Below, in pieces: positions 1 through 8,834 of a stretch of 64,000 nt of DNA (within the stretch, counting starts at the first letter, position 1; every line of letters begins with the position of its first letter). The stretch is from Amycolatopsis iheyensis (GTDB taxonomy: Bacteria > Actinomycetota > Actinomycetes > Mycobacteriales > Pseudonocardiaceae), in contig NZ_JAMXQV010000001.1 of NCBI RefSeq assembly GCF_024703995.1, forward strand, positions 372,001 to 436,000, given 5' to 3'. The notes below the pieces were generated by a model that was not told where the DNA came from, did no database searches, and saw only the letters and a list, made by a program, of their open reading frames with translations. A program made the translations under genes and the position numbers.

Positions 1-2399
1 CCGAATGGCCGGCCTGGCCCGACCTCGCGACACGCGTCCTCGGCACGTACGCGGCCGTCGAAACCGCGCTGGGCAACAGCGCCCGCGGGCTCGCGCTGCT
101 CGATGAAGCCGACGTCCTCGTGTCGGCCGCCGGACGCGGGATCCTGCGCCAGCAACGGGGTCTGGTGCTCATCCTGATCGGCCGGATGGACGAAGCCCTG
201 GTGTGCTTCGACGAAGCGATCCCGCTGCTGCGCCAGGCCGGCGAGTTCGTCGTGCTCGCCAGGACGCTGCTCAACCGCGCGATGCTGCACCAGTACGCCG
301 GGCGCGTCCGGCTCGCGCTCGCCGACCTCGACCAGTGCGAGCAGATCGGCGCCGGGCAGGCGTCGGAAGAGGGCCTGGAGCGGATCTTCGCGAAGGCGGC
401 ACACGGCCGCGGCCAGGCGCGCGTGCTGACCGGCGACATCCCGGGCGCCCTGCGCGACTTCGACGCGGCGAGCGGGTTCTACGCGCGCCAAAGCGTCGGG
501 ATGCTGCCGGTGCTGGCCGTCGACAAGGCGCGGGCGCTGCTCGCCGCCGGGCTCCCGCAGGAAGCCGCGGCCGAGCTCGACGCCGCTCTCGAGCAGTTCC
601 CGCGGCTGCGGATGAACCAGGAGCACGCCGAAGCCGAGCTGACCCGGGCCCTGACCGCGTTGGCTGGCGGCGAACCGTCGGCCGCGCGGAGCTGGGCGGT
701 CCGCGCCGAGCGCCGCTTTCGCCGCCGGGGCAACGAAACCTGGGCGGCGGTGGCCCAGCTGACCGTGCTGCGCGCGGACTTCGCGGCCGGCCGGCGGATC
801 GCCCGCGTCGCCGGTGAAGCGACCGCGCTGGCCGACCGGCTCACCGGGCTGGGCCTGCGCAACGACGCGGAAATCGCGGCCCTGCTGGCCGCGCGGGCCC
901 GGATCGCGCTGGGCGACCTCGACGGCGTCCGCGCCGGGATCGCCCCGCGCGACCGCCGGACCGCCCCGCTGGAGAACCGCCTGGTCCGCCGGCTCGCGCT
1001 GGCGGAGCTCGGGGCCGCGACCGGCGACCGGCGCACCACGTTCACGAACGCGCGGGCCGGGCTGACCCAGCTCGAACGGCACCGCGGCCGGTTCGGCAGC
1101 ATCGACCTGCAGACCGGGACGACGTCGCTGGGCAAGGAGCTCGCCGACGCCGGCCTGGCCGCCGCGCTGGCCCAGCGCTCGCCCGGCGTCGTGTTCCGGT
1201 GGCTCGACCGGTCTCGCGCGCAGGCGTTCCGGTTCCGGCCGGTGCGCCCGCCCGCGCACCCGGAAACCGTCGACGCCGTCGCCGAGCTGCGGTTCCTGTC
1301 GATGCAGATCCGCGCGGGCGAGCTGTCCGGGAAGCCGGACGCCCAGGCCGTGAAGCGGTGTGCCGCGCTGGAACGGGAAATCCGCGCGAAGGGCTGGCAG
1401 GCCGAGGGCGCCGGCGAGGACCACCCGGAGGCGAAGCTGCGCGAGGTGGGCGACGAGCTCGCCGAGACCGGCAGCGCGATGGTGTGCTTCCTCGCCGACC
1501 GCGGCGCGTTGTGCGCGCAGGTGATCGCGGACCACCGCGTCGCGCTGGTCGAGCTCGGCCCGGCGTCGGCGGTGGCGGAGCCGGTGGCGCGGCTGCACAG
1601 CGACCTCGACGCGTTGTGCGGGCGCCAGCTGCCGGCCCGCCTCGACCAGGTCATCCGCGCGTCGGTGCGGACGCAGGTCACCGCGCTCGACGGGATCCTG
1701 CTGGCGCCGCTGGCTTCCCGGCTGGGCGACCTCGACGTCGTCGTCGTGCCGACCGGCGCGCTGTCGGCGATCCCGTGGGGCCTGCTGCCGACGGTGCGCG
1801 GGCGGCCGGTGACGGTCACGCCGTCGTCGTCGGCCTGGCTCGACGCGGGTCGCCGGCCCCGCCGGGCCGAGGGTGCGCCGCTGCTCGTCGCGGGCTCGGA
1901 CCTGACCCACGCGGACGCCGAGATTTCGGCGCTGGCCCCGTTCTACCCCGAGGCCGAGGTGCTGACCGGCCCGGAGGCGACGGTCGCGGCGACGCTCAAG
2001 GCGTTCGACGGCTGCCGGCTGGCGCACTTCGCCGCGCACGGTCACCACGAGCAGGAGAACGTGCTGTTCTCCCGGCTGAACCTGGCCGACGGGCCGTTGA
2101 TGGCCTACGACGTCCAGCAGCTCGCGACCGCGCCGGAGCAGGTGGTGCTGTCGTCCTGCGACGTCGGCCAGGCGGTGGTCCGCGCGGGCGACGAGGTCCT
2201 CGGGTTCACGGCGGCGTTGCTCTACGGCGGCAGCCGGACGGTGGTCTCGAGCGTGGCGCGGGTCGACGACCGGACCGCCGGCGGCGTCATGCTGGCCTAC
2301 CACCGGGCGCTGTCGGCGGGCACGCCCCCTGCGCGTGCCCTGGCCGACGCCGCGCGGGCGGAACCGCTGATGCCGTTCGTCTGCTTCGGCCGTGGTTGA
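1..2399 (+). CDS. TPR-CHAT domain protein (5' truncated)
   Basis: The reading frame is open from base 3, so the start lies upstream of the window. The N-terminal two thirds is alanine/leucine-rich helical sequence with TPR-like repeats. The C-terminal part is a CHAT domain (caspase-HetF-associated with TPRs): the candidate catalytic His is in AAHG (codon 2037-2039) and the Cys in LSSCDVG (codon 2157-2159), followed by the usual GGSRTVVSS segment. CHAT proteins are caspase-like cysteine peptidases or scaffolds, often in signalling or cell-death modules. Both catalytic residues are present, so it may be active; the substrate is unknown. No partner gene is visible downstream, and what lies upstream cannot be seen. 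A weak GC hairpin at 2461-2478 may terminate it. Confidence 0.85.
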   Translation, partial: EWPAWPDLATRVLGTYAAVETALGNSARGLALLDEADVLVSAAGRGILRQQRGLVLILIGRMDEALVCFDEAIPLLRQAGEFVVLARTLLNRAMLHQYAGRVRLALADLDQCEQIGAGQASEEGLERIFAKAAHGRGQARVLTGDIPGALRDFDAASGFYARQSVGMLPVLAVDKARALLAAGLPQEAAAELDAALEQFPRLRMNQEHAEAELTRALTALAGGEPSAARSWAVRAERRFRRRGNETWAAVAQLTVLRADFAAGRRIARVAGEATALADRLTGLGLRNDAEIAALLAARARIALGDLDGVRAGIAPRDRRTAPLENRLVRRLALAELGAATGDRRTTFTNARAGLTQLERHRGRFGSIDLQTGTTSLGKELADAGLAAALAQRSPGVVFRWLDRSRAQAFRFRPVRPPAHPETVDAVAELRFLSMQIRAGELSGKPDAQAVKRCAALEREIRAKGWQAEGAGEDHPEAKLREVGDELAETGSAMVCFLADRGALCAQVIADHRVALVELGPASAVAEPVARLHSDLDALCGRQLPARLDQVIRASVRTQVTALDGILLAPLASRLGDLDVVVVPTGALSAIPWGLLPTVRGRPVTVTPSSSAWLDAGRRPRRAEGAPLLVAGSDLTHADAEISALAPFYPEAEVLTGPEATVAATLKAFDGCRLAHFAAHGHHEQENVLFSRLNLADGPLMAYDVQQLATAPEQVVLSSCDVGQAVVRAGDEVLGFTAALLYGGSRTVVSSVARVDDRTAGGVMLAYHRALSAGTPPARALADAARAEPLMPFVCFGRG

Positions 2400-2530
2400 C
2401 ATCTGTCTTGACGTCTGACCGTCCGGTGGGTTGCTTTCGGGTGATCGACCCCATCCCGGCGCATCCCCGTGGGGGTGCTGGGCATCTTCCCTGGTGAGTC
2501 CAGTTGATCACGGAACGAGGGAGGATCACC

Positions 2531-3019
2531 ATGAAGCGAACCGCTACCGCGCTGATCGTCGGGGGCCTGACGGCCGGTGGGCTGTTCCTGGCCACGGGGG
2601 CCGCGAACGCGATGCCGAGCGACACCCCGTGCGGCGCCTCCGACGTGAACGTGAGCGTCACGCCGGACCCGTCGGGCGCCGCCGGGCACGAAGCCTTCGT
2701 CCTGACCTACACCGCGGCCTCGCCGACGACGAACTGCAAGCTCGAGGGCGCGCCGACCGCGGTGTCCTTCCTGGCCGGCGGGCAGCAGCTGCCGGTGACG
2801 ACGTCGCCGGACAACTCGGAGTCCGTCCCGGTGAACCTGCGTGCCGGGCACCCGGCGGAGTCGCGGGTCATCCAGCGCTCGGCGGCGGCGCCGTCGGCCA
2901 CGCCGGAGTTCGTGACGTTCGACCTGCCGACCGGCCCGTTCGGCCAGCCGGTGAGCGTCGCCTGGCCGGCTGGGGAGCCGCTGAAGGGCGACAACGTCCA
3001 GGTCACGCCGGTCAGCTGA
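2531..3019 (+). CDS. secreted DUF4232 family protein
   Basis: A 162-residue protein with a Sec signal peptide (MKR basic start, hydrophobic core, cleavage near ATGAANA) followed by one DUF4232-type beta-rich domain with the family's conserved Cys pair (near TPCGASD and TNCKLEG). DUF4232 proteins are exported proteins of unknown function, common in Actinobacteria. The ATG at 2531 is chosen because GGGAGG lies just upstream; the frame extends further 5' without an initiation signal. It is followed after 26 bases by a second DUF4232 protein, a lipoprotein, so the two probably form a tandem pair acting at the cell surface. Confidence 0.8.
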   Translation: MKRTATALIVGGLTAGGLFLATGAANAMPSDTPCGASDVNVSVTPDPSGAAGHEAFVLTYTAASPTTNCKLEGAPTAVSFLAGGQQLPVTTSPDNSESVPVNLRAGHPAESRVIQRSAAAPSATPEFVTFDLPTGPFGQPVSVAWPAGEPLKGDNVQVTPVS

Positions 3020-3045
3020 GTTTTCCGGACACAGGGAGGAATGTC

Positions 3046-3648
3046 ATGAAGCGCATCTTGGTGGGGATCGGCACGGCGGCGGGGGCCTTCGCGCTGGCAG
3101 CTTGCGGCACTTCGACGGCGGCTGCTCCGGCCGCGGCTCCGGCTCCGGTGGCTGATTCCGCCCCGGCGGCCGGCGGGGCCGGGGGTGGCGTGGCGCCGGC
3201 GTCGACGAAGACGCCGCGGTGCACCACGGCGGACCTGGAGGTCCTGCTGGGCAAGCCGGCCGAGAAGAACGACGCGCCGGGTCAGTACGACATCCCGCTG
3301 ACCTTCCGGAACACGACGGACCACACGTGCGGCCTGTACGGCGTGCCGGGAGTGGACCTCGTCGGCCCGGACGACGCGACGTTCGGCGCGGTGTACCACC
3401 TGCCGCGCATCAACAACGGCGTGAAGTACAACGAGGTCACGGCGGGCACGACCGCGTCGGCGACGATCACGGTCCTCAAGCCGGCGGACGGCGAGCCGAC
3501 CTGGACGCCGACCCACCTGAACACGATCCCGCCGGGCTCGACCCAGCCGCTGACCGCGGACTGGCCGTCGGACCTCCCGGTCCTGCGCCAGGACGCGGCC
3601 ACCCACCCGGGCTCGTACGTGAACGGCATCCTCGCCGACCCCGCCTGA
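3046..3648 (+). CDS. DUF4232 lipoprotein
   Basis: A 200-residue predicted lipoprotein. The lipobox LAAC lies about 20 residues from the ATG, followed by an Ala/Pro/Gly-rich linker (about residues 23-50) and a DUF4232 domain with Cys residues in PRCTTAD and HTCGLYG. AGGGAGGA upstream fixes the ATG at 3046. It is probably co-transcribed with the secreted DUF4232 protein before it, giving one soluble and one membrane-anchored member. Function unknown. Its 3' end faces the ABC transporter gene across a repeat-containing convergent intergenic region. Confidence 0.8.
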   Translation: MKRILVGIGTAAGAFALAACGTSTAAAPAAAPAPVADSAPAAGGAGGGVAPASTKTPRCTTADLEVLLGKPAEKNDAPGQYDIPLTFRNTTDHTCGLYGVPGVDLVGPDDATFGAVYHLPRINNGVKYNEVTAGTTASATITVLKPADGEPTWTPTHLNTIPPGSTQPLTADWPSDLPVLRQDAATHPGSYVNGILADPA

Positions 3649-3663
3649 CCGGCCCCGCCCCAA

Positions 3664-3843
3664 GCGCCCCAATGTGGCATTGGGTGCGTTGAGCGCACCC
3701 AATGTGGCGGGGGGGGGGGGGGGCGGCCCCCCCCCCCCCCAGGGGGGGGGGGGGGGGGGGGGGGCCGGGCGGGGGGGGGGGCGGGGGCCGCCCCCTTGGG
3801 GGGGGTGGGGGGGTCCGCCGCCCCGAACGCCACATTGGGGCGC
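3664..3843. repeat. 30-bp tandem hairpin repeat, copy 1 (interrupted)
   Basis: A 15-nt arm beginning GCGCCCCAATG at 3664-3678 is matched perfectly in inverted orientation at 3829-3843. AATGTGG recurs 30 bases after its first occurrence (about 3671 and 3701). The same unit, spacing and terminal inversion occur at 52696-52812. It lies between two convergent genes, so a bidirectional terminator role is possible. The middle is replaced by a G/C homopolymer tract. Confidence 0.85.
3709..3825. other. G/C homopolymer tract, probable assembly artefact
   Basis: Long runs of G (and one run of C) almost without A or T fill the inside of the repeat element, where the sister copy at 52.7 kb has ordinary sequence. 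Poly-G is what two-colour short-read chemistry reports when signal is lost, for example at a strong hairpin. No gene should be called here; the true length is uncertain. Confidence 0.7.
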
Positions 3844-3866
3844 ATGTGAACCGGCCCCGGAACGGC

Positions 3867-3901
3867 GGAAGGCCGCCACCCGAGCCGGGTGGCGGCCTTC
3901 C
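3867..3901 (-). terminator. strong hairpin terminator
   Basis: A perfect 16-bp stem (3867-3882 with 3886-3901) with a three-base loop, just past the 3' end of the ABC transporter gene. It has no long U tract, as is common in actinomycetes, and could act in both directions. Confidence 0.8.
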
Positions 3902-3914
3902 TGCGTCGGGAACC

Positions 3915-5696
3915 TCAGTCGGCGACCGGGGCGAGCTTGCCGGCCTCCCAGGCCGCGCGGCGCTCGGCCTGCAGCACCGGGTCGGCCACCGGCGCCGCCG
4001 ACAGCAGGCGCTTCGTGTACTCCTGCTGCGGCGAGTGCAGCACCTGGTCACGGGTGCCGACCTCGACGAGCTTGCCGTGCTGCATCACCGCGACGCGGTC
4101 GGCCAGCAGGTCGACCACCGCGAGGTCGTGGCTGATGAACAGGCACGCGAACTGCAGCGACTGCTGCAGGTCGAGGAACAGGTCCAGCACGCGGGCCTGC
4201 ACCGACACGTCCAGCGCCGACGTCGGCTCGTCCGCGATCAGCAGCGCCGGGTCGAGCGACAGCGCGCGGGCGATCGCGACGCGCTGGCGCTGGCCGCCGG
4301 AGAGCTCGTGCGGGTAGCGGTTCATGTAGTGCCCGCCCAGCTCGACCTTGTCGAGCAGCGAGCGCACGCGGGCCGAGAGCTCCTTGCCGGAGAGCACCTT
4401 GTGCAGCACCATCGGCTCGGCGATCGACTCGCCGATCGTCATCTTCGGGTCCAGCGTGGACGCCGGGTCCTGGAACACGATCGAGAAGAACCGGCGCAGC
4501 GGGCGGATCTCCTTCGCCGACATCGTGGTGATGTCCTTGCCCGCGATGGCGATCGTGCCCTGGGTCGCACGCAGCAGGCCGACGGCGCAGCGGCCGACCG
4601 TCGACTTGCCCGAACCGGATTCGCCCACCAGGCCGACGATCTCGCCCTTGGCGATGGTCAGCGAGACGTCGTCCACCGCGCGGTTCTTGGCCTGGCCGCG
4701 GCGGCCCGGGTACTCGAGCACCAGGTTCTTGATCTCGAGGGCCGGCGCGGCCTCCTCGATCACGGCCTCCAGCTCGGCGTCGGCCAGCCGGATCTCCTCG
4801 GCGATCTTGGCCGCCTCGGTGCTGTCGGAGGCGATCCCGGCGTCGTCGAGCAGGCGGCGCCCCTCCGGGCGCTGGCCGAGCACCGGCACCGCGGCGAGCA
4901 GCCGGCGGGTGTAGTCCTCCTTCGGCGACGCGAACAGCTCGCGCGATGGCGCCTCTTCGACGATCTCGCCCTGGTACATCACGATGACGCGGTCGGCCAT
5001 GTCGGCGACGACGCCCATGTCGTGCGTGATCAGCACGATCGCGGTGTCGAGGGTGTCCCGCAGCTTGCGCAGCAGGCCGAGGATCTCCGCCTGGACCGTG
5101 ACGTCGAGCGCGGTGGTCGGTTCGTCGGCGATGATGACCTTCGGGTCGCACGAGATCGCCATGGCGATGACCACGCGCTGGCGCAGCCCGCCGGACAGCT
5201 GGTGCGGGTACTGCTTGAACCGCAGTTCCGGGTTCGGGATGCCGACCATGTCGAGCAGCTCGACCGCGCGCTTGTCGGCGGCGGCCTTGGAGATCTCCTG
5301 GTGCGAGCGCAGGGCCTCGCGCAGCTGCCAGCCGACCGTGTAGACCGGGTTCAACGCGGTCATCGGCTCCTGGAAGATCATCGCGATCTGGTTGCCGCGG
5401 ATCTTCTGCTTCTCCTTCTCGGAGAGGCTGGCCAGGTTCCGTTCGCCGAGGCGCAGCTCGCCGGCGATCTTGCTGGTCTTGGGCAGCAGGCCCAGCACCG
5501 ACATCGACGTGACGGACTTGCCGGACCCGGACTCCCCGACCACGGCGACGATCTCGCCGGGCTTGACGTCGAACCCGATGCCCTTGACGGCGTTGACGAC
5601 GCCGTCCTCGGTCTGGAACGACACGCTGAGGTCGGAGATGGACAGGACCGATCCTGACACGCCGGCGACGTCCGCCGAGGTTGCTTCAGTGCTCAC
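3915..5696 (-). CDS. dipeptide/oligopeptide ABC transporter, fused double ATPase
   Basis: A 593-residue protein carrying two complete ABC ATPases, equivalent to DppD-DppF or OppD-OppF fused. Domain 1 has Walker A GESGSGKS (residues 54-61), signature LSGGLRQR and Walker B VIIADEP. Domain 2, from about residue 300, has a second GESGSGKS, LSGGQRQR and LLIADEP. Each is followed by the oligopeptide-transporter C-terminal segment (EDYTRRLL, QEYTKRLL). It would power peptide or nickel-type uptake at the inner face of the membrane. Start GTG at 5696, with AAGGG eight bases upstream. No permease or binding-protein gene lies nearby. Confidence 0.92.
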   Translation of the reverse strand: MSTEATSADVAGVSGSVLSISDLSVSFQTEDGVVNAVKGIGFDVKPGEIVAVVGESGSGKSVTSMSVLGLLPKTSKIAGELRLGERNLASLSEKEKQKIRGNQIAMIFQEPMTALNPVYTVGWQLREALRSHQEISKAAADKRAVELLDMVGIPNPELRFKQYPHQLSGGLRQRVVIAMAISCDPKVIIADEPTTALDVTVQAEILGLLRKLRDTLDTAIVLITHDMGVVADMADRVIVMYQGEIVEEAPSRELFASPKEDYTRRLLAAVPVLGQRPEGRRLLDDAGIASDSTEAAKIAEEIRLADAELEAVIEEAAPALEIKNLVLEYPGRRGQAKNRAVDDVSLTIAKGEIVGLVGESGSGKSTVGRCAVGLLRATQGTIAIAGKDITTMSAKEIRPLRRFFSIVFQDPASTLDPKMTIGESIAEPMVLHKVLSGKELSARVRSLLDKVELGGHYMNRYPHELSGGQRQRVAIARALSLDPALLIADEPTSALDVSVQARVLDLFLDLQQSLQFACLFISHDLAVVDLLADRVAVMQHGKLVEVGTRDQVLHSPQQEYTKRLLSAAPVADPVLQAERRAAWEAGKLAPVAD

Positions 5697-5821
5697 CAGA
5701 TGCCCTTCGTGGGGGTACAGACAATCGCGACGCGGCGGTGTTCCTCCTACGCCGCGACTCGCGCGAGGATAACCGAGGGTGTCCCCGACTATGGTCGGAG
5801 CACGGGAATTACGCTCAACCC

Positions 5822-6664
5822 GTGATCTCCCCGCTACCGCGCAGGCTGCTGCTCGTCCACGCCCATCCCGACGACGAGAGCATCACCACCGGCGCCACGA
5901 TCGCACGATACGCCGCCGAAGGCGCCGAAGTGGCGGTGGTGACCTGCACGCTGGGCGAAGAGGGCGAGATCATGGCCGGCCTGCCCGAGCTGGCCGGGCT
6001 GCGGGCCGGGGCGGCCGACCAGCTCGGTGGTTACCGGGTCACCGAGCTGAGGGCCGCGTGTGCCGCGCTGGGGGTGTCACAGCATCGTTACCTGGGCGGA
6101 CTCGGGCGGTGGCGTGATTCGGGCATGGCGGGCACGCCGTCGGCGTCGCACCCCCGGGCGTTCACCGGGGGACGCGCCGAGGAGCAGGCCGCGCAGCTGG
6201 CGGAGGTCCTCGACGAGTTCGAGCCGCAGGTCGTCGTCACCTACGACGCCTTCGGCGGTTACGGCCACCCCGACCACATCCGCGCCCACGAGATCACGAT
6301 GGCCGCGGCGCCGCGGGCCCGGTCGGTGCGGCGGGTGTTCCACACGGTCGCTTCGCGCGACGCCGTGCGCGCCGGGTTGGTCGCGCTGCGTGACCGCGAG
6401 CGGGTGTTCCGCGTGCCGGCCGAAGACGAGCTGCCCACGACGCCCGACGAGGAGGTCACGACCGTCCTCGACGTCGCCGCGCACCTCCCGGCGAAGCTGG
6501 CGGCGCTGCGCGCGCACGCGACCCAGCTGACCGTGGTCGACGACGACGTCCCGTACTTCGCGCTGACGAACGAGATCGCCCAGCCGATCCTCGGCCGGGA
6601 CGCTTACGTCCTGGCGCATGGGCCGGCCGACGGCGCCGGGCACGACCTGTTCGGCGGGCTGTGA
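5822..6664 (+). CDS. mshB: mycothiol biosynthesis deacetylase MshB
   Basis: A zinc-dependent deacetylase that removes acetate from GlcNAc-inositol in mycothiol synthesis. A GTG start at 5822 gives 280 residues beginning in register with the mycobacterial protein. Zinc and catalytic residues are visible as HAHPDDE (residues 13-19) and GYGHPDH; CTLGEEGE and LGGLGRWRDSGMAGT are MshB hallmarks. The longer upstream frame lacks family similarity. The stop overlaps the next start (GTGA), and the following membrane gene matches the Rv1170-Rv1171 order. Mycothiol is also the redox buffer linked to the SigH/RsrA pair at the other end of this window. Confidence 0.93.
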   Translation: MISPLPRRLLLVHAHPDDESITTGATIARYAAEGAEVAVVTCTLGEEGEIMAGLPELAGLRAGAADQLGGYRVTELRAACAALGVSQHRYLGGLGRWRDSGMAGTPSASHPRAFTGGRAEEQAAQLAEVLDEFEPQVVVTYDAFGGYGHPDHIRAHEITMAAAPRARSVRRVFHTVASRDAVRAGLVALRDRERVFRVPAEDELPTTPDEEVTTVLDVAAHLPAKLAALRAHATQLTVVDDDVPYFALTNEIAQPILGRDAYVLAHGPADGAGHDLFGGL

Positions 6665-7050
6665 CCGTGGAGCGGCTGACCACGGGCCAGGTGCTGCTGC
6701 TGGTGCTGCTCGCCCTCGACACGGTGGTGCTGGCCATCGTCGAGCTGTTCTTCCTGCCGCTGCGGATCGGCGTGGTCCCGGTGCCGGTGACGGTCCTGGT
6801 CGGCGCGGTCACCACGCCGTGGCTGGTGGCGACGACGGGCAAGCTGGTGCGGCCCGGGCTTTCGTGGGTACCCCTGGCGGTGTGGGTGGTCGTCGTGTTC
6901 GGGTTCGGCCTGCTGGGCCCGGGCGGCGACGTGGTGCTGATCCAGGACTGGCGGGCGCTGGTGCTGCTGGGCGCGAGCGCGCTGCCCGGCGCGCTGGCCC
7001 TCGGCGGCGGGCTGGGCCAGGCGGCGGGAAGGAAACCGGGACGTGGCTGA
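6661..7050 (+). CDS. integral membrane protein, Rv1171-like
   Basis: 129 residues, almost entirely hydrophobic, with about four transmembrane segments (near residues 9-31, 40-57, 68-86, 95-118) and a short basic tail. It overlaps mshB by four bases and the next gene by eight, so it is translationally coupled within the mshB operon. In mycobacteria a small membrane protein of unknown function occupies the same position. No catalytic motif is visible; any role in mycothiol biology is inferred from position only. Confidence 0.8.
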   Translation: MTVERLTTGQVLLLVLLALDTVVLAIVELFFLPLRIGVVPVPVTVLVGAVTTPWLVATTGKLVRPGLSWVPLAVWVVVVFGFGLLGPGGDVVLIQDWRALVLLGASALPGALALGGGLGQAAGRKPGRG

Positions 7051-7822
7051 GGCGATCTCCGACAAGCAGGTCGTGGCCGTGCTGCGGCCGTTCGTGCGGG
7101 CGTGCGGGCCGATGCTCGACGCGCTGCGCGAGTCCGACCCGTTCGGCCTGCAGGCCCGCGCGGCCGACGACCTGGCCGAGGTCGAGTCCGGGCTGAAGGC
7201 GAAGCTGATCCACGGCGTGACGTCGGTGAAGGTGCCCGGCACGGCGGCGTGGGCGCGGATGACGGGCTACGACCGGTCGAGCTGGTGGATGAACCGCGTC
7301 GGCCGGTTCACGGCGCTGCTGACGTCGATCCCGGGCCTGGGCGGCGCGCTGGCCGACCGGCTGCCGGTGCAGGACGCGCTGGGGGCGGCGTCGCAGGGGC
7401 TGCTGCTGTGCGCGATCGCGGGCGAGTACGGCGTCACGGACGTCGGCACGCGGGTGCGGCTCATCGCGTGGGTGCTGTTCGAGCGGGACATCGACGCGGA
7501 CCTCGCGGCGGGCCGGCACCCGGAGCACGACGAGGCGGCGGAGGCGGACGAAGCCGCGCGCCTGACCGAGGACCTGACGGCGTCGGAGAAGAAGCACGGC
7601 AAGGCGACGATCAAGGCCGCGGGCCGCACGCTCTGGCGCCTCGGCCGGGGCCTGCTGGGCATCACGGGCGAGCTGGAGAAGCGGCCGCGGGGCAACTTCG
7701 TGCACCGGGCGCTCGGCATGCTGCCGGTCGTCGGCGCGGCGGGGGACTACCTCGGGGAGCGGTCGGGGTTGCGCGTCGTCTGGAAGCGGGCGCACCTGTG
7801 GCTGACCGAGCGCCGCACGTGA
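7043..7822 (+). CDS. conserved hypothetical protein in mshB operon
   Basis: 259 residues; I do not recognise a named family. The GTG at 7043 is preceded by GGAAGGAAA and overlaps the preceding gene. The N-terminal half is amphipathic and weakly hydrophobic (a Leu/Gly stretch near LLTSIPGLGGALADRL and GAASQGLLLCAIAGEYG), the middle is Glu/Ala-rich (about residues 150-190), and the C-terminus is basic. It may associate peripherally with the membrane. It ends 28 bases before the convergent protease gene. Confidence 0.75.
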   Translation: MAEAISDKQVVAVLRPFVRACGPMLDALRESDPFGLQARAADDLAEVESGLKAKLIHGVTSVKVPGTAAWARMTGYDRSSWWMNRVGRFTALLTSIPGLGGALADRLPVQDALGAASQGLLLCAIAGEYGVTDVGTRVRLIAWVLFERDIDADLAAGRHPEHDEAAEADEAARLTEDLTASEKKHGKATIKAAGRTLWRLGRGLLGITGELEKRPRGNFVHRALGMLPVVGAAGDYLGERSGLRVVWKRAHLWLTERRT

Positions 7823-7850
7823 TCTTCCCGCGCGGCGCCCGACGCGAACC

Positions 7851-8627
7851 TCAGTTCCAGAACTGGAAGACGCTGAAGCCGATCTGCGCGCCGTCCACAT
7901 AACCGCCGAACGCGCCGAAGAGCGCGTACGCGCCCTCCCACAGCGCCGCGTTCGCCGGCTTGATGAACCACAGGATGGCGAACAGGATGATCGGCGCCCA
8001 CGGGCGGACCTTGGCGCCCAGCTCGCGCGCCTGCGGTGGCAGGTACGGCTCGATCGCGCCCCAGCCGTCGAGGCCCGGGATCGGGAGGATGTTCAGGATG
8101 AACGTCACGATCTGCAGCAGCGCCAGGTAGGACATCGCGATCACCAGGCCGCCCGCCATCGGCACCAGCGAGACGACCAGCGCCAGCGCCGCGCCGACCG
8201 CGAGATTGCTCAGCGGGCCCGCCAGCGACACCCACGACGACGTCCCGCGCGAGCGCAGCGCGCCGCGGTTGATCCACACCGCGCCGCCCGGGAGCGGGAT
8301 GCCGCCGATGATGAGGAAGACCAGCGGCAGGACGATCGACAGGACCGGATCGGTGTACTTCCGGACGTCGAGGGTCAGGTAACCCTTGTGGGCGACGCTG
8401 TAGTCGCCGCCGCGGTAGGCGACCATCGCGTGGCCGAACTCGTGCAGCGACAGCGACGCCACCCAGCCGGCGGCGACGAAGATCACCACGCCGGCGATGA
8501 GCAGTGGATCACGGTCGCGGAGGAAAACGCTGTTGATGTCACCGAACGCGGCCATGGCGCCACCGGCCACGGTGAGCGCGAGGATGCCGAGGAAGACCGG
8601 GCTGGGGCGCACTGCTGACTTCTGCAC
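7851..8627 (-). CDS. site-2 protease family (M50) membrane metalloprotease
   Basis: 258 residues with about six membrane segments. The zinc-binding HEFGH lies at residues 62-66 inside a helix and the second motif is ILNILPIPGLDGW near residues 178-190, the NPxPxLDG-type aspartate region of the family. There is no PDZ domain, unlike Rip1/RseP, placing it with the small SpoIVFB-like or Rv1100-region group. Such enzymes cut transmembrane substrates such as anti-sigma factors; no substrate can be assigned. It is transcribed away from the whiB gene, with a shared 200-bp upstream region. Confidence 0.9.
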   Translation of the reverse strand: MQKSAVRPSPVFLGILALTVAGGAMAAFGDINSVFLRDRDPLLIAGVVIFVAAGWVASLSLHEFGHAMVAYRGGDYSVAHKGYLTLDVRKYTDPVLSIVLPLVFLIIGGIPLPGGAVWINRGALRSRGTSSWVSLAGPLSNLAVGAALALVVSLVPMAGGLVIAMSYLALLQIVTFILNILPIPGLDGWGAIEPYLPPQARELGAKVRPWAPIILFAILWFIKPANAALWEGAYALFGAFGGYVDGAQIGFSVFQFWN

Positions 8628-8717
8628 GCTTCCAGTCTTCCGTATGCCCGGTGTGAAGTTACCGGCGTGTCCCCTTGCGCGATCGGGCCGAAGGGTCCCC
8701 CGAACTCGCTACTCCGC

Positions 8718-8746
8718 TTGACCTGACCGCACTACACGGGTGTAAT
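8718..8746 (+). promoter_or_regulatory. whiB2 promoter (-35 TTGACC, -10 TGTAAT)
   Basis: TTGACC at 8718-8723 and TGTAAT at 8741-8746 are separated by exactly 17 bases, close to the vegetative sigma consensus. The predicted transcript starts near 8753, so the upstream GTG/ATG at 8751-8756 cannot carry a leader and the start at 8835 is favoured. A 5-1-5 palindrome ATCACAGTGAT (8745-8755) covers the start point and may be an operator. Confidence 0.75.
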
Positions 8747-8834
8747 CACAGTGATGTCATTCGTCGTCGAGGGGACGGCGAGTGTCGTTTCACCACCGCC
8801 AGCCTGGGGAGTGCTAGGGAGCGAGGAGGCGGAC

